64,000 nt of DNA from Siminovitchia terrae. GTDB lineage: Bacteria; Bacillota; Bacilli; Bacillales; Bacillaceae_C. The position numbers were made by a program, and so were the translations under genes. This document shows positions 9,989 through 18,266 of the stretch, one piece after another. The stretch spans positions 124,001-188,000 of the forward strand of contig NZ_QYTW02000001.1 of assembly GCF_003605405.2 (NCBI RefSeq), given 5' to 3'. The notes under the pieces are model-generated. The model saw nothing but the letters and a program-made list of their open reading frames with translations, was not told the DNA's origin and did not search any database. Position 1 is the first letter of the stretch. Each line of letters opens with the position of its first letter.

Positions 9989-10451
9989 GTAGCCCCTCCT
10001 CTCTTGGTGGCATAAGAAACCTGGCTTCTTCTTTTGTTCCATTTAAAAATTCAACATAAATCGTAAGCATTGGGTCCTCTTCCCTCACTTCAAACCGTCT
10101 GACATTTTGCAGCACAACCTCATGCCCTTTGTCCTCTACCTGCCTTCTGATGTTCAAGCTGTATCGTTCATATTTGATAGAAACCCTGTTTTTCAGCAGA
10201 TAGATCCTTTCATGTGAACCACTTCTGAAACTGTCGGCTACGGAAAGTTCATCACGCAGTTGAATGAGAAAGATATTCCATTCAAAATTTTCTTCCGGAG
10301 ATAACGAACGGTCAACTGCGGAAAACCAATGATACATGAGAGGCAAAAGGGACATAATTACCGTTATGATGAGTATCGAAAAAATGGATTCCAAAAGGGT
10401 GAACCCTGATTGATTACTCAACGCAAAGCCTTTTTTCTTCATAATTGACAC
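9978..10451 (-). CDS. comGF: Competence minor pseudopilin ComGF
   Basis: 157 residues from a GTG, or 154 from the ATG three codons later. The prepilin leader SNQSGFTLLESIFSILIITV gives cleavage between G and F by ComC peptidase. After the helix comes a pilin-like globular domain ending in REEDPMLTIYVEFLNGTKEE. It overlaps the end of comGE and the start of comGG, so translation is tightly coupled. Minor pseudopilin of the DNA-uptake apparatus. Confidence 0.85.
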   Translation of the reverse strand: MSIMKKKGFALSNQSGFTLLESIFSILIITVIMSLLPLMYHWFSAVDRSLSPEENFEWNIFLIQLRDELSVADSFRSGSHERIYLLKNRVSIKYERYSLNIRRQVEDKGHEVVLQNVRRFEVREEDPMLTIYVEFLNGTKEEARFLMPPREEGLHDQ

Positions 10452-10722
10452 ACACTTTCCAATCCCCTTTTTCAGTCTCTTCCATGTTCAAATCGAACAC
10501 TGTATCGTGTAAGATAATCCGGGCATCTCCAATTACACCAACAGCCGTATGCTTCTCCACGTGTTCGTACATGAGCCTGTAGGCTGTCATTTCAATTTTT
10601 CCATCCTTCAATCGGGCAAGCATATTTGACATGAGTGGAAAAAATGAGGAGGTGACCAACAGTATAAGGCTGAGCGAAACAATGCCCTCTAAAAAAGTGA
10701 AACCACCCTCATTCTTTAACAA
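10414..10722 (-). CDS. comGE: Competence minor pseudopilin ComGE
   Basis: About 102 residues starting at a TTG (LLKNEGGFTFLEGIVSLSLI) with GGGGGAGG a few bases upstream; an ATG-started frame reaching 10770 would run deep into comGD and lacks a ribosome site. The GGFTFLEG prepilin motif is followed by one hydrophobic helix. Conserved cysteines VCVNYEEKRLCVE are at the C-terminus. It overlaps comGD by 14 bases and comGF by 38. Minor subunit of the pseudopilus. Confidence 0.78.
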   Translation of the reverse strand: MLKNEGGFTFLEGIVSLSLILLVTSSFFPLMSNMLARLKDGKIEMTAYRLMYEHVEKHTAVGVIGDARIILHDTVFDLNMEETEKGDWKVCVNYEEKRLCVE

Positions 10723-11158
10723 CAAACCTCCCCCTTCCAATATGAAAAATGAGTTCAATCGGCTGATCATTCAGAGCGAAATTTACAATACCAAAATTGT
10801 TGATCGTTCCATCCGGGGTAATGTGGAATCGAAGCTGTTTCAGGGAGCCTCCAGTAATTTTGACAGGAGGCGGAAGATCCCTGATGAACAATACTCCGGT
10901 GGAATCACCAGTGGCAGAATATTGGCTGCTCCCCCGCGAAAAGCTGACGGAAACCCGTTCTTTTCTATTGATTGCATGGGAATGAGCATGGTAAAGGTCA
11001 GATCTTAGTTGGGAAACGAACATCTTTTTTTGCATCCATTCCATCATCGGATTCACCGTAATCATGCCAAAAAGGAGAACAACCGATACGACCAAAAGGA
11101 CAACTAAAGATTCCAATAAAGTAAACCCTTTGTTTGAACGAAGTTTTTCATACGCCAT
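10709..11158 (-). CDS. comGD: Competence minor pseudopilin ComGD
   Basis: 149 residues. Residues 1–11 are the basic leader (MAYEKLRSNKG) and cleavage before FTLLESLVVLLVVSVVLLFG leaves the N-methylated pilin helix. The rest is a GspH-like globular domain. It starts one base after the comGC stop. It is a minor subunit of the DNA-uptake pseudopilus, needing the prepilin peptidase ComC, which lies outside the window. Confidence 0.9.
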   Translation of the reverse strand: MAYEKLRSNKGFTLLESLVVLLVVSVVLLFGMITVNPMMEWMQKKMFVSQLRSDLYHAHSHAINRKERVSVSFSRGSSQYSATGDSTGVLFIRDLPPPVKITGGSLKQLRFHITPDGTINNFGIVNFALNDQPIELIFHIGRGRFVVKE

Positions 11159-11159
11159 T

Positions 11160-11483
11160 CTAGTTCGACCCTACCACTACTTCACCGTTTTCGGAATTTA
11201 TGGTAAGAGCTTTGCCATTCGGGCACTTCAAATCTTCATTTTTTAAATAGCCCTCTGCTTTTAATTGCTGAACAGTTGGAATTTCTTTGTTGTCCATCCG
11301 ATAAGCCTCTACCTGTCCCTGTACCATCTGTCTAAGTCCGTCGCACCCTTTTTCATTGATATTGGAGCTGTGTTTCGTAATATTTGGCAGCGCAATCAGA
11401 AGCAATACCGTTATGACAAGCAAAACGACCATCATTTCCACTAATGTAAAAGCTTTCTCATTTTTAATGATTAAATGCTTCAT
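11160..11483 (-). CDS. comGC: Major competence pseudopilin ComGC
   Basis: 107 residues. The prepilin peptidase site is NEKA|FTLVEMMVVLLVITV, here with Ala before the cleavage instead of the more common Gly. Two cysteines (CDGLRQM and CPNGKAL) could form the intramolecular disulfide that BdbDC makes in B. subtilis. ComGC is the main building block of the pseudopilus that reaches the cell surface and brings DNA to ComEA. It follows comGB after 17 bases. Confidence 0.95.
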   Translation of the reverse strand: MKHLIIKNEKAFTLVEMMVVLLVITVLLLIALPNITKHSSNINEKGCDGLRQMVQGQVEAYRMDNKEIPTVQQLKAEGYLKNEDLKCPNGKALTINSENGEVVVGSN

Positions 11484-11500
11484 TTAAACCTTCTCCTTTT

Positions 11501-12571
11501 TCAGATTGAGTCAATGACTTCAAACATCGGCAAGAATATCGATAAGTAAATGGCAATGACCATCAAACCAATCAAAGCGAAAACCAAGGGCTGAATAAAT
11601 AAAAATACCTTTAGAAATTTTTCTTCCAATCTTTGTAGACAAAACTGGCTGTAGAACATCAATTCTCCTTCAAGCTTCCCGCTTTTCTCTCCATGTGCAA
11701 CAATGACCATCAGCTCTTCCTCCACAAACCCAAGATTGGATACAGCCTCAGAGAAGGAATATCCGAACGTGAGCATGTCCCTAATTTCAATCGCAGACTC
11801 TTTTAATAACGGATGAAATTCTTGTTTCTGCATGATTTGGATAATCTCGTTGATGGAAAAACCGCTTTTTAATAAAAAGCTCCATTCTCTTGCCAAAAAT
11901 ACGGTTTGGTAGAGCTTATAGTATGTTTGGATGCCCGGAATTCGAGAAAAGAACACCGCTCTTTCCAAAGCAGATTTTTTGGACAAAAATTTAAAGAAAT
12001 AAGTGCCCCCGGTTAGGGCTACAATCATAGTGAATAAAAAGTAAATGGGAAAAGTCTGCATGATGTGGAGGAATATGCTTAGTGTAAAATTGGGCTTATA
12101 TCCCATGGAGTCATAAAACATTTGAAATCGTGGTAAGAGAAGTGTTTGAAGTAGTAAACTTACGATGATTAAAGCCGCTGCAAGTATAACCGGGTATTGC
12201 AATAGGCGGACGAGTTTTTTTCGTTGATCATCCTTGCGCCGAAGATACTCTCCGGATTCCTTCAATGCTGCGACAAGATATCCATGTCTTTCCGCAAAAT
12301 AAAGCTGCGTGCATGCCTGGTGGTCGAACCCCTCCATATAAAACACTTCAAAAATAGGCTGCCCTGACTGTAAGGCATGAGTCATTGACTGAAACATGCC
12401 CATTCTCCCTTCATTTGTGCGCCCTAGAAAATCGAGAGATTCTCTCAATGTGAAACCTTTCTCAAGCATTTCACTGATTTTGGTTAGAAAAAAGCTTTGA
12501 TCTTTCAGATGCAGCTTCTTCATGTTTTTGAATAATCCACCGACTATATTCTTCATGAGAGATATATCCAA
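11501..12571 (-). CDS. comGB: ComGB, polytopic membrane platform protein of the competence pseudopilus
   Basis: GspF/PilC-type protein of about 356 residues with two repeated GspF domains. Three membrane helices are visible: YPVILAAALIIVSLLLQTLL, FPIYFLFTMIVALTGGTYFF and the C-terminal FALIGLMVIAIYLSIFLPMF. It anchors the ATPase ComGA and is needed to assemble ComGC. The start is uncertain: the TTG used here has AAAGGGG 7 bases upstream; ATG codons at 12556 and 12523 are alternatives. All choices overlap the comGA end, by 53–101 bases, more than usual in this operon. Confidence 0.88.
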   Translation of the reverse strand: MDISLMKNIVGGLFKNMKKLHLKDQSFFLTKISEMLEKGFTLRESLDFLGRTNEGRMGMFQSMTHALQSGQPIFEVFYMEGFDHQACTQLYFAERHGYLVAALKESGEYLRRKDDQRKKLVRLLQYPVILAAALIIVSLLLQTLLLPRFQMFYDSMGYKPNFTLSIFLHIMQTFPIYFLFTMIVALTGGTYFFKFLSKKSALERAVFFSRIPGIQTYYKLYQTVFLAREWSFLLKSGFSINEIIQIMQKQEFHPLLKESAIEIRDMLTFGYSFSEAVSNLGFVEEELMVIVAHGEKSGKLEGELMFYSQFCLQRLEEKFLKVFLFIQPLVFALIGLMVIAIYLSIFLPMFEVIDSI

Positions 12572-13580
12572 GCGCAATCCCCTTTCTAATCAATCTCTTT
12601 AATGACTGTGCATGCTCAACAACACTTTTGCCTGCGCCCTGAATAATCGTTTCAAGCCTCTCCCCTTCTAACATCTCAAAAACGGCTGCTCGTTTGATTC
12701 GATCGCTGCTCGCACAATATTTAGAACATTTAGCTCCGCAAAAAGGGCATAGCAGTGAAACAAGTCGCTGTGCAATTACGCTGATCAAGGTTTGCTCAAT
12801 TTCCAAAGGTTTTATCCCGAACTCCAGCAAACGGTACACGGCCCCCTCCGCATTCCGCGTATGCATGCTTGTCAAGACGAGATGCCCTGTCATCGCTGCC
12901 CGTACAGCAATTTCAGCCGTTTCAGCATCTCTAATCTCCCCGACAAATATCATATCAGGGTCATGCCGCAGTACCGCCTTCAATCCTGTTTGGTAGGAGA
13001 TGCCAGCTTTTTCATTCACCTGCATCTGCAGAAACTGATCACTCTGCCTTTCAACAGGATCCTCCAATGTTATAATATTGCGATTTAATTCGGATGCACA
13101 ATGCTCTGCAAGCGAATAGATTGTAGAGGTTTTTCCGGATCCAGTCGGGCCAGTGAAAATAAGCATGCCGTGTGAATGGGACATCAATGAAATAAGCTTG
13201 ATGATACTATTGGGAAACAGAGACATTTTTTCAAGGAAAAGAGAGTGTTTTTGCGGGAAGATTCTAATGACCAGGCTTTCTTTATAAAGCGTGGATGGTA
13301 ATGTGGAGATTCTAAGGGCTACCGAAGTATTGCTGATATGTGTTTGCCAAGAACCGCTCTGGGGCTTTCTTTTTTCACCTATATCCATGGAGGCCATGAA
13401 TTTCAGATGGGATATAAGCCTTTCTCCTGCGATGGGGGGAAGATTTCCATGGTTAGCCAATTCGCCATGGATTCGGAGCTTGATAAGGTAATCCTGACGC
13501 CGCGGAATGATGTGGATATCAGATGCGTTTAGCCGTACAGCCTGGGAGATGAGCAAGTCGGCTGTTCTTTCAATTGTCAT
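12471..13580 (-). CDS. comGA: ComGA, traffic ATPase of the competence pseudopilus
   Basis: PulE/GspE-type secretion ATPase, 369 residues, on the cytosolic face of the membrane. Walker A is FTGPTGSGKTSTIYSLA, the Asp box is NIITLEDPVE, Walker B is DPDMIFVGEIRDAETAEIAV, and the His box is TGHLVLTSMHT. A CPFCGAKCSKYC segment near residue 280 is a four-Cys zinc site typical of these ATPases. It is the first gene of the comG operon. The C-terminal tail (EEAASERSKLFSNQNQ) extends past the usual end and overlaps comGB. Confidence 0.96.
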   Translation of the reverse strand: MTIERTADLLISQAVRLNASDIHIIPRRQDYLIKLRIHGELANHGNLPPIAGERLISHLKFMASMDIGEKRKPQSGSWQTHISNTSVALRISTLPSTLYKESLVIRIFPQKHSLFLEKMSLFPNSIIKLISLMSHSHGMLIFTGPTGSGKTSTIYSLAEHCASELNRNIITLEDPVERQSDQFLQMQVNEKAGISYQTGLKAVLRHDPDMIFVGEIRDAETAEIAVRAAMTGHLVLTSMHTRNAEGAVYRLLEFGIKPLEIEQTLISVIAQRLVSLLCPFCGAKCSKYCASSDRIKRAAVFEMLEGERLETIIQGAGKSVVEHAQSLKRLIRKGIALGYISHEEYSRWIIQKHEEAASERSKLFSNQNQ

Positions 13581-13652
13581 GTATCATGAAACACCACCTT
13601 TTTAATTTCTCACATATACCTATTCGACACAGTCGGTCATATTCCTGCTAAA

Positions 13653-13665
13653 AAAACAAACTTTT
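13653..13665 (-). promoter_or_regulatory. ComK-box-like AT box upstream of comGA
   Basis: AAAA-CAAAC-TTTT fits the ComK AT-box consensus AAAAN5TTTT and lies about 75 bases upstream of the comGA start, where ComK boxes lie in competence operons. ComK sites are usually two AT boxes; a second clear one was not found, so this is a candidate only. The same bases sit in an inverted repeat CTAAAAAA/TTTTTTAG. Confidence 0.5.
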
Positions 13666-13754
13666 TTAGTTTTTAGAATGAGGGAAAAGGGGTATCATAT
13701 GAAATGATCCTTTCGTTTTATCACGCATTGGACACAAACATAGCCACGAATATA

Positions 13755-13784
13755 TTTACATTTTTGCTGTTTTTCCTTTATAAT
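13755..13784 (+). promoter_or_regulatory. SigA-type promoter of yqgY
   Basis: TTTACA at 13755–13760 and a perfect TATAAT at 13779–13784 with 18 bases between. It lies 41 bases upstream of the yqgY start. Confidence 0.65.
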
Positions 13785-13825
13785 AAGAACTTGATGGAAT
13801 ACATGCTGCAAAGGAGGGATTCTTT

Positions 13826-14071
13826 ATGGATCGCATGTACAGAGTAATGGGTTTTTGGACTGCAATATTTACTGTTATGTTTTTCCTTGGAGGAATGGAT
13901 AAGACTGCTTTACTCTTTCTCGGTCAAACAGGATTCTTTGTGTTGCTTGGCTATTTGAATCTGACAGAACGTATGTATATGTATGTGTTTGGTGCATACC
14001 TGACTGTATTCTTTGCTGGTTTTACATACTATACCCTGTTCATCATGCCGCCTGGCGGCGGGCTATCGTAA
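13826..14071 (+). CDS. yqgY: Small membrane protein, DUF2626/YqgY family
   Basis: 81 residues, almost all hydrophobic: three predicted helices (about 8–22, 26–42 and 47–72) and a Gly-rich end MPPGGGLS. It matches YqgY in length and locus. AAAGGAGGG precedes the ATG by 8 bases. It is a single-gene unit with its own promoter and terminator. Function unknown; nothing catalytic is visible. Confidence 0.85.
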   Translation: MDRMYRVMGFWTAIFTVMFFLGGMDKTALLFLGQTGFFVLLGYLNLTERMYMYVFGAYLTVFFAGFTYYTLFIMPPGGGLS

Positions 14072-14076
14072 CAACA

Positions 14077-14112
14077 AAAGAAAGCTTCCGGACATTTCCG
14101 GGAGCTTTCTTT
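14077..14112 (+). terminator. Terminator of yqgY
   Basis: AAAGAAAGCTTCCGG and CCGGGAGCTTTCTTT pair around a short loop, followed by GTTTTTG. It is palindromic enough to act in both directions. Confidence 0.85.
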
Positions 14113-14127
14113 GTTTTTGTTTAGTAA

Positions 14128-14712
14128 ATTATTGAATGCCTAAGGAGTGAATAACTTATTAATCGCTTAATAATGCCACGTCCAGCTCCAGCGCCTATCG
14201 ACTAGCAGACTTCGCTCCTCCTCCTACGATAAGTCAACATCGGCTCCGACGTACAGGATGTACTAGTGCATGCGAAGCGACAGGACGTCGCGCTTTGAGC
14301 CTGCCGACGGAAAGGATGTCCTAGTGCTTGCGAAGCGACAGGATGTCGCGTTTTGAGCCTGCCGAGTGCCATCGGCGTAAGAATTAAGTCAATCGCTGCT
14401 GAAGGCAAACTACACCTTCTTCAGCGCTTGTCTAGCTTTTCGCCGATAAGTAGGTATTCTCGCACTTCATTTTTCCTTTATCTCGTTGTAAGAGCTATTA
14501 TCTAGTTGCAGACGGCAGGGTCTCGAGGTCGCTTCGGTCAATCCAATGAAGAGACTTCGCTGGATTGACCTCCGTCGGACAGGATGTCCTAGTGCCGCCG
14601 GCACCACAGGACGTGGCGACATTCGGTGGCCAGCGCTTGTCGCCCCTAAACGCCGTCTTCCACATTTCAGCTCAGTCTATACGTCGATAAACAGGCGCTT
14701 GCGCTTTTTGTT
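14128..14712 (-). repeat. Long hairpin repeat (family 1), full-size copy
   Basis: About 580 bp without a gene. On the minus strand it begins just after the yqgX stop with GCGCAAGCGCCTGTTTATCG, then GACGTATAGACTGAGCTGAA, and ends in CTGGAGCTGGACG plus an A/T-rich tail. Short hairpins lie in it: GTAC-AGGAT-GTAC (14251–14263), GCGAC-AGGAC-GTCGC (14277–14291), GCGAC-AGGAT-GTCGC (14335–14349), GGAC-AGGAT-GTCC (14577–14589) and CCAC-AGGAC-GTGG (14604–14616). Stems differ but stay paired; loops are near constant. Open frames inside it are shadows of repeat sequence. Confidence 0.85.
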
Positions 14713-14713
14713 C

Positions 14714-15337
14714 TTACAAATAAGGATTGCTTGTTTTTTCGTTCTCCACAGTAGTTGAAAATCCATGGCCCGGAAGAACAACAGTTTGATCCGGCAAACT
14801 CAGTAGTTTATGATAGATACTGTCAATCAGGGTAGCGTGGTCCCCACCAAGCAAATCTGTTCTTCCAATGCCTCCATTAAAAAGCGCATCGCCAGAAAAG
14901 ACAGTTTCTATTTCTTTTAAATAGTAGGAAACGCTTCCTGGCGAATGCCCAGGGGTTTCTAATATTTGCATTGTAAATGGTCCGATAGTTAAAGTACCTT
15001 CCTCCTGAAAGAAATGATCTGCAGGTTTTCCTGCAATGGGCTCCATCGGATGACGGGCAGAACCATTCAGTGAGGGATTCAACAACCATTCTTGCTCATT
15101 TTCATGTATGTATACAGGAATATTCCAGTGGTTCCGTACATCTTCTACTGCCCCTATATGGTCAAAATGTGCATGGGTCAGGCAAATAGCCAAAGGTTTA
15201 AGTCTTTCCTGCTCAATGTATTCGATTAAAGCTTCACCATTTGCCCCCGGGTCAATGACGATACATTGTTTTGCTTCATCATAAAGCAAATAACAATTTG
15301 TCTGTAGCGGTCCTAGGGGAATTTGTTTCCATTCCAT
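14714..15337 (-). CDS. yqgX: Metallo-beta-lactamase-fold hydrolase YqgX (glyoxalase II-like)
   Basis: 207 residues starting MEWKQIPLGPLQTNCYLLYD, the usual N-terminus. The metal-binding motif is CLTHAHFDHIGA, further ligands lie in TPGHSPGSVSYYL, FSGDALFNGGIGRTDL and the C-terminal VLPGHG. The family binds two metals and hydrolyses thioester-type substrates; the substrate is not certain. The start was chosen because AAAGGAG lies 8 bases upstream; an ATG 6 bases earlier overlaps that site. Its stop codon is followed at once by the family 1 repeat. Confidence 0.92.
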   Translation of the reverse strand: MEWKQIPLGPLQTNCYLLYDEAKQCIVIDPGANGEALIEYIEQERLKPLAICLTHAHFDHIGAVEDVRNHWNIPVYIHENEQEWLLNPSLNGSARHPMEPIAGKPADHFFQEEGTLTIGPFTMQILETPGHSPGSVSYYLKEIETVFSGDALFNGGIGRTDLLGGDHATLIDSIYHKLLSLPDQTVVLPGHGFSTTVENEKTSNPYL

Positions 15338-15577
15338 TTGCATGCTCCTTTCACTCTTTACGTACATTCAGTTTACCATTAACATAGGAAAACGCGCTAA
15401 GGAAACACATGTGGTTAAATAAGCCGATTAAGGATAACCTATAACATAAGTCAAAGAAGTGTCACTTTTGAAACTCGACAAACGGACGAAAAAACTATAA
15501 AATATGGAAGAGCCGTATATTTTCATACATAGTCTTTTTATTCCTTATAATATCGTATCGGAAGGGAGATTTTATAC

Positions 15578-15745
15578 ATGGGAACAGCTATCATTTTTGG
15601 CTTAGTTGCTATTCTTGCTATTTTCGCTTTGATCGGCACATTGAAAAACAGAAGTGTTTTAGGTTTCATTTTTTCGTTCGGAACTGTAGCAGTTTTTGGC
15701 TTCTTCGCCGTCATGACACTTATCAAATCAGGGTTTCCAGAATAA
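15578..15745 (+). CDS. yqgW: Small two-helix membrane protein, DUF2759/YqgW family
   Basis: 55 residues, MGTAIIFGLVAILAIFALIG as first helix, a basic turn (TLKNRSV) and a second helix (FIFSFGTVAVFGFFAVMTLI). GAAGGGAG precedes the ATG. It has the size and location of YqgW. Function unknown. It stands alone between two minus-strand genes and has its own terminator. Confidence 0.85.
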   Translation: MGTAIIFGLVAILAIFALIGTLKNRSVLGFIFSFGTVAVFGFFAVMTLIKSGFPE

Positions 15746-15752
15746 CTTACTC

Positions 15753-15786
15753 AAAAAAGCAGAGATCATACGATTTCTGCTTTTTT
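15753..15786 (+). terminator. Terminator of yqgW
   Basis: AAAAAAGCAGA pairs with TCTGCTTTTTT around a loop of about ten bases, with a T run. Likely active in both directions. Confidence 0.8.
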
Positions 15787-15858
15787 CTTGATTTATATAC
15801 AATTAACTTCTTGCTTCCTAAGGCTCTAGGCATCTTGTGGTGTTCTAATTACACAAAT

Positions 15859-15883
15859 AAAGCTCCCACAAAATGGGAGCTTT
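15859..15883 (-). terminator. Terminator of yqgS
   Basis: AAAGCTCCCA/TGGGAGCTTT stem with a 5-base loop; on the minus strand ATTTGTG follows. It ends a few bases before the yqgS stop codon. Confidence 0.8.
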
Positions 15884-15885
15884 CC

Positions 15886-17775
15886 TTATTCCATATTATC
15901 GTTTCTGTAATCGGATGATTCATAAAATCTCAGCAAATCACCGTAAATGATTTTATCTGAATATCCCAGCTCTAACCTCGCCTTTTCTTTATCCTTGTCA
16001 CAGTAAGAGGATTCAACCGGTTCTTCCGTCTCTTTTGAATAACAAGTATTGTCGGCATATACATAATCTTTTGTCACAAAACGCCCGTCACGGAAAACCG
16101 TAAAATCGTGATGTTGATCAGAGAACAGGTCTTCACCGAATTGAATAGCTTTTTTTGTATCCACTCCAAGTAAATGTGATATCGTCGGCTTGAGGTCGAT
16201 TTGACCGCCTACCTTTGAAATTACTTTCCCTTTGCCTTGATCAGTCACACCCGGAATATGGATGATTAATGGAACCTGCTGAAGCTGAGCACTGACGAAA
16301 GGAGTCACCTCTTTACCCAAATACTGCGCCATTGCTTCATTATGATTCTCCGAAATACCATAATGATCTCCATACATGACAATGATGGAATTATCATACA
16401 GGCCTTCGTCTTTCAGCTTTTGGATGAATTCTTTGACTGCTTCATCCATATATCTGACAGTCTGAAAGTACCGATTCAATGTGCCACTTTTTGAATCAAA
16501 TTCGTCAATGAACTTGTCTTCCTCATCCAATCTGAATGGATGATGATTTGTTAAAGTGATCATTTTCGTGTAAAAGGGTTTTGGCATTTCCTTCATCAGA
16601 TCCACTGACTGCTGAAAGAATGGGATATCCTTCATTCCCCACCCGACTGAAATATCAGGGGTAATATCATAATCCGAGGCGGAATAAAAATAATCGTACC
16701 CAATGGATTTGTACATGATATCCCTATTCCAGAAGCTTTTATTATTAGCATGCATGGCAGATGTATAATACCCTTTATCACCCAAATTCTGTGCCAGAGA
16801 GTCCAGTTCGTTGCCAGAGTGTGTAAAGAAAACTGCCCCGCGACTTAACGGATATAGAGAGTTTTCAATCAAAAACTCTGAATCTGACGTTTTCCCCTGG
16901 CCGGTCTGATGATAAAAATTATCGAAGTAATAACTGTCGTTTATGAAATCATTCAAAAACGGAGTTATTTCCTCGCCGTACACATCATTATTGATGACAA
17001 AATTCTGAAGCGATTCAAGCGTGACAACAATCAAGTTTCTGTCTTCCGCAATCCCAAACATATCTTTGTTCGGCTTAACATAATTTGCTCTGACATAGTT
17101 ATCGATGTCGACCAATTCGCTGCCATCAGCCATCGCCCGCTGTGCGGATGATTTCGATTGAAGAAAAATATCATATAAATGATAATTGTATGTCCCAAGG
17201 TTTTTCACTAGCATTTCTCTGTCAAATGTCCTTGTTAAAAGCTGGGGACGTTCAGTTTCTGCCAATCCGATATTCAGAAAAAGCAAGGCCGCTGCCACAA
17301 GGAAATAGGCTCGACGTTTCACTTTCCTTACAGGTACAAATTCCTTGTACTTCCGTTTATATTTCATAAATAAAAACAGAAGGATGATATCTATGAAATA
17401 AACGATATCATACCAATGTATTTCCGTTAATGCGCTGTCCCCAAGGTCGGCAAAGTTGCTTGTTTGGAATAGCACCGGCAATGTGATGAAGTCGGTAAAA
17501 AACCGGTAAAACGCCACATTTGCGTATAGGATAAACCCTAAAATGAAGCTTGTTATGATCACATACCGATTTCTATTTTTCTCCGAATTAAAGAAGTATG
17601 CAATCCCGAAAGCAAACAGCAAAAAACTCAAGGGATTAATGAACAGAATTAATTCCTGCATAACATTTTCGATTTTAATATTGAAGCTTGTTTTATACAC
17701 TACATATGTTTTGATCCAGAGCATGACAGCTGCTAAAACCGGTAGAGAAATTCTTTCGATCTTAAACCTGTTCAA
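15886..17775 (-). CDS. yqgS: Lipoteichoic acid synthase-family membrane enzyme YqgS
   Basis: 629 residues with five N-terminal membrane helices (within residues 10–175) and an extracellular sulfatase-like domain. LtaS-type active-site residues are visible: Glu254 in [10 protein letters not shown], the nucleophile Thr296 in [10 protein letters not shown], and the metal site [12 protein letters not shown]. LtaS enzymes polymerise glycerol phosphate from phosphatidylglycerol on the outer face; YqgS is one of the accessory paralogues in Bacillus. Start is TTG with GGGAGG 8 bases upstream. The usual neighbour glcK is missing upstream. Confidence 0.93.
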   Translation of the reverse strand: MNRFKIERISLPVLAAVMLWIKTYVVYKTSFNIKIENVMQELILFINPLSFLLFAFGIAYFFNSEKNRNRYVIITSFILGFILYANVAFYRFFTDFITLPVLFQTSNFADLGDSALTEIHWYDIVYFIDIILLFLFMKYKRKYKEFVPVRKVKRRAYFLVAAALLFLNIGLAETERPQLLTRTFDREMLVKNLGTYNYHLYDIFLQSKSSAQRAMADGSELVDIDNYVRANYVKPNKDMFGIAEDRNLIVVTLESLQNFVINNDVYGEEITPFLNDFINDSYYFDNFYHQTGQGKTSDSEFLIENSLYPLSRGAVFFTHSGNELDSLAQNLGDKGYYTSAMHANNKSFWNRDIMYKSIGYDYFYSASDYDITPDISVGWGMKDIPFFQQSVDLMKEMPKPFYTKMITLTNHHPFRLDEEDKFIDEFDSKSGTLNRYFQTVRYMDEAVKEFIQKLKDEGLYDNSIIVMYGDHYGISENHNEAMAQYLGKEVTPFVSAQLQQVPLIIHIPGVTDQGKGKVISKVGGQIDLKPTISHLLGVDTKKAIQFGEDLFSDQHHDFTVFRDGRFVTKDYVYADNTCYSKETEEPVESSYCDKDKEKARLELGYSDKIIYGDLLRFYESSDYRNDNME

Positions 17776-18010
17776 TAGCCCTACCTCCCGCTTGCTATAT
17801 GGTGCTTGATTTTGCCAAATTATTGAAATACCATGATAGCGCTATGCATTATCATAATATGTTTCTTTTAAAAAATCAACTTACTCTCGATTGGACGAAG
17901 CCCTTGTACATAGAGACAGCGTATGTTGTATCCCCTTACTTTAGACGTTCCAAACGGCAAAAAAGTTTCCCTCTTTTTCAAATTTGAGTGACATTTTTGT
18001 GAAAAGCAAT

Positions 18011-18047
18011 AAAAAATGAAGGAAGTCTTAGGTCCCCTTCATTTTTT
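18011..18047. terminator. Terminator at the end of yqgQ
   Basis: AAAAAATGAAGG pairs with CCTTCATTTTTT; the right arm overlaps the yqgQ stop region. It has T runs on both sides, so it is bidirectional. Confidence 0.75.
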
Positions 18048-18248
18048 ATTTTGTTCTTCCTGTATTTGGTTCCTTTCCCTTCTAAGCAGCAAAATGGAGT
18101 GTTGGAAATCTTCCTTTGAAATCAAGTGTTCAGCGTATAATTCTCTGATTTCGACTTCCATCATCTCCAAATCAGCCTGCCTATCCCCGATATAAATAAA
18201 AATACCGAATTTTTTTAGCAACTGCAGTACATCATAGACGGAGTTCAT
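18039..18248 (-). CDS. yqgQ: YqgQ family protein
   Basis: 69 residues, helical, starting MNSVYDVLQLLKKFGIFIYI and ending RRERNQIQEEQNKK. It matches YqgQ (about 71 residues), a small helical-bundle protein of unknown function. It follows gluP by 18 bases and is probably its operon partner. In B. subtilis the next gene is glucokinase glcK; here a terminator follows at once. Confidence 0.88.
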   Translation of the reverse strand: MNSVYDVLQLLKKFGIFIYIGDRQADLEMMEVEIRELYAEHLISKEDFQHSILLLRRERNQIQEEQNKK

Positions 18249-18266
18249 CTCATCACCTTGATACTA

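Noticed and set aside
14202-14408. Open frames within the family 1 repeats (also 14546–14758, 38855–39070, 43187–43393)
   Set aside because: They lie in repeat DNA, encode Arg/Ser/Cys-rich strings that recur only because the repeat recurs, and lack ribosome sites.
17799-17987. Open frame as a glcK remnant or new gene
   Set aside because: No ROK or ATP-binding motif and no ribosome site; composition is that of random A/T-rich DNA.
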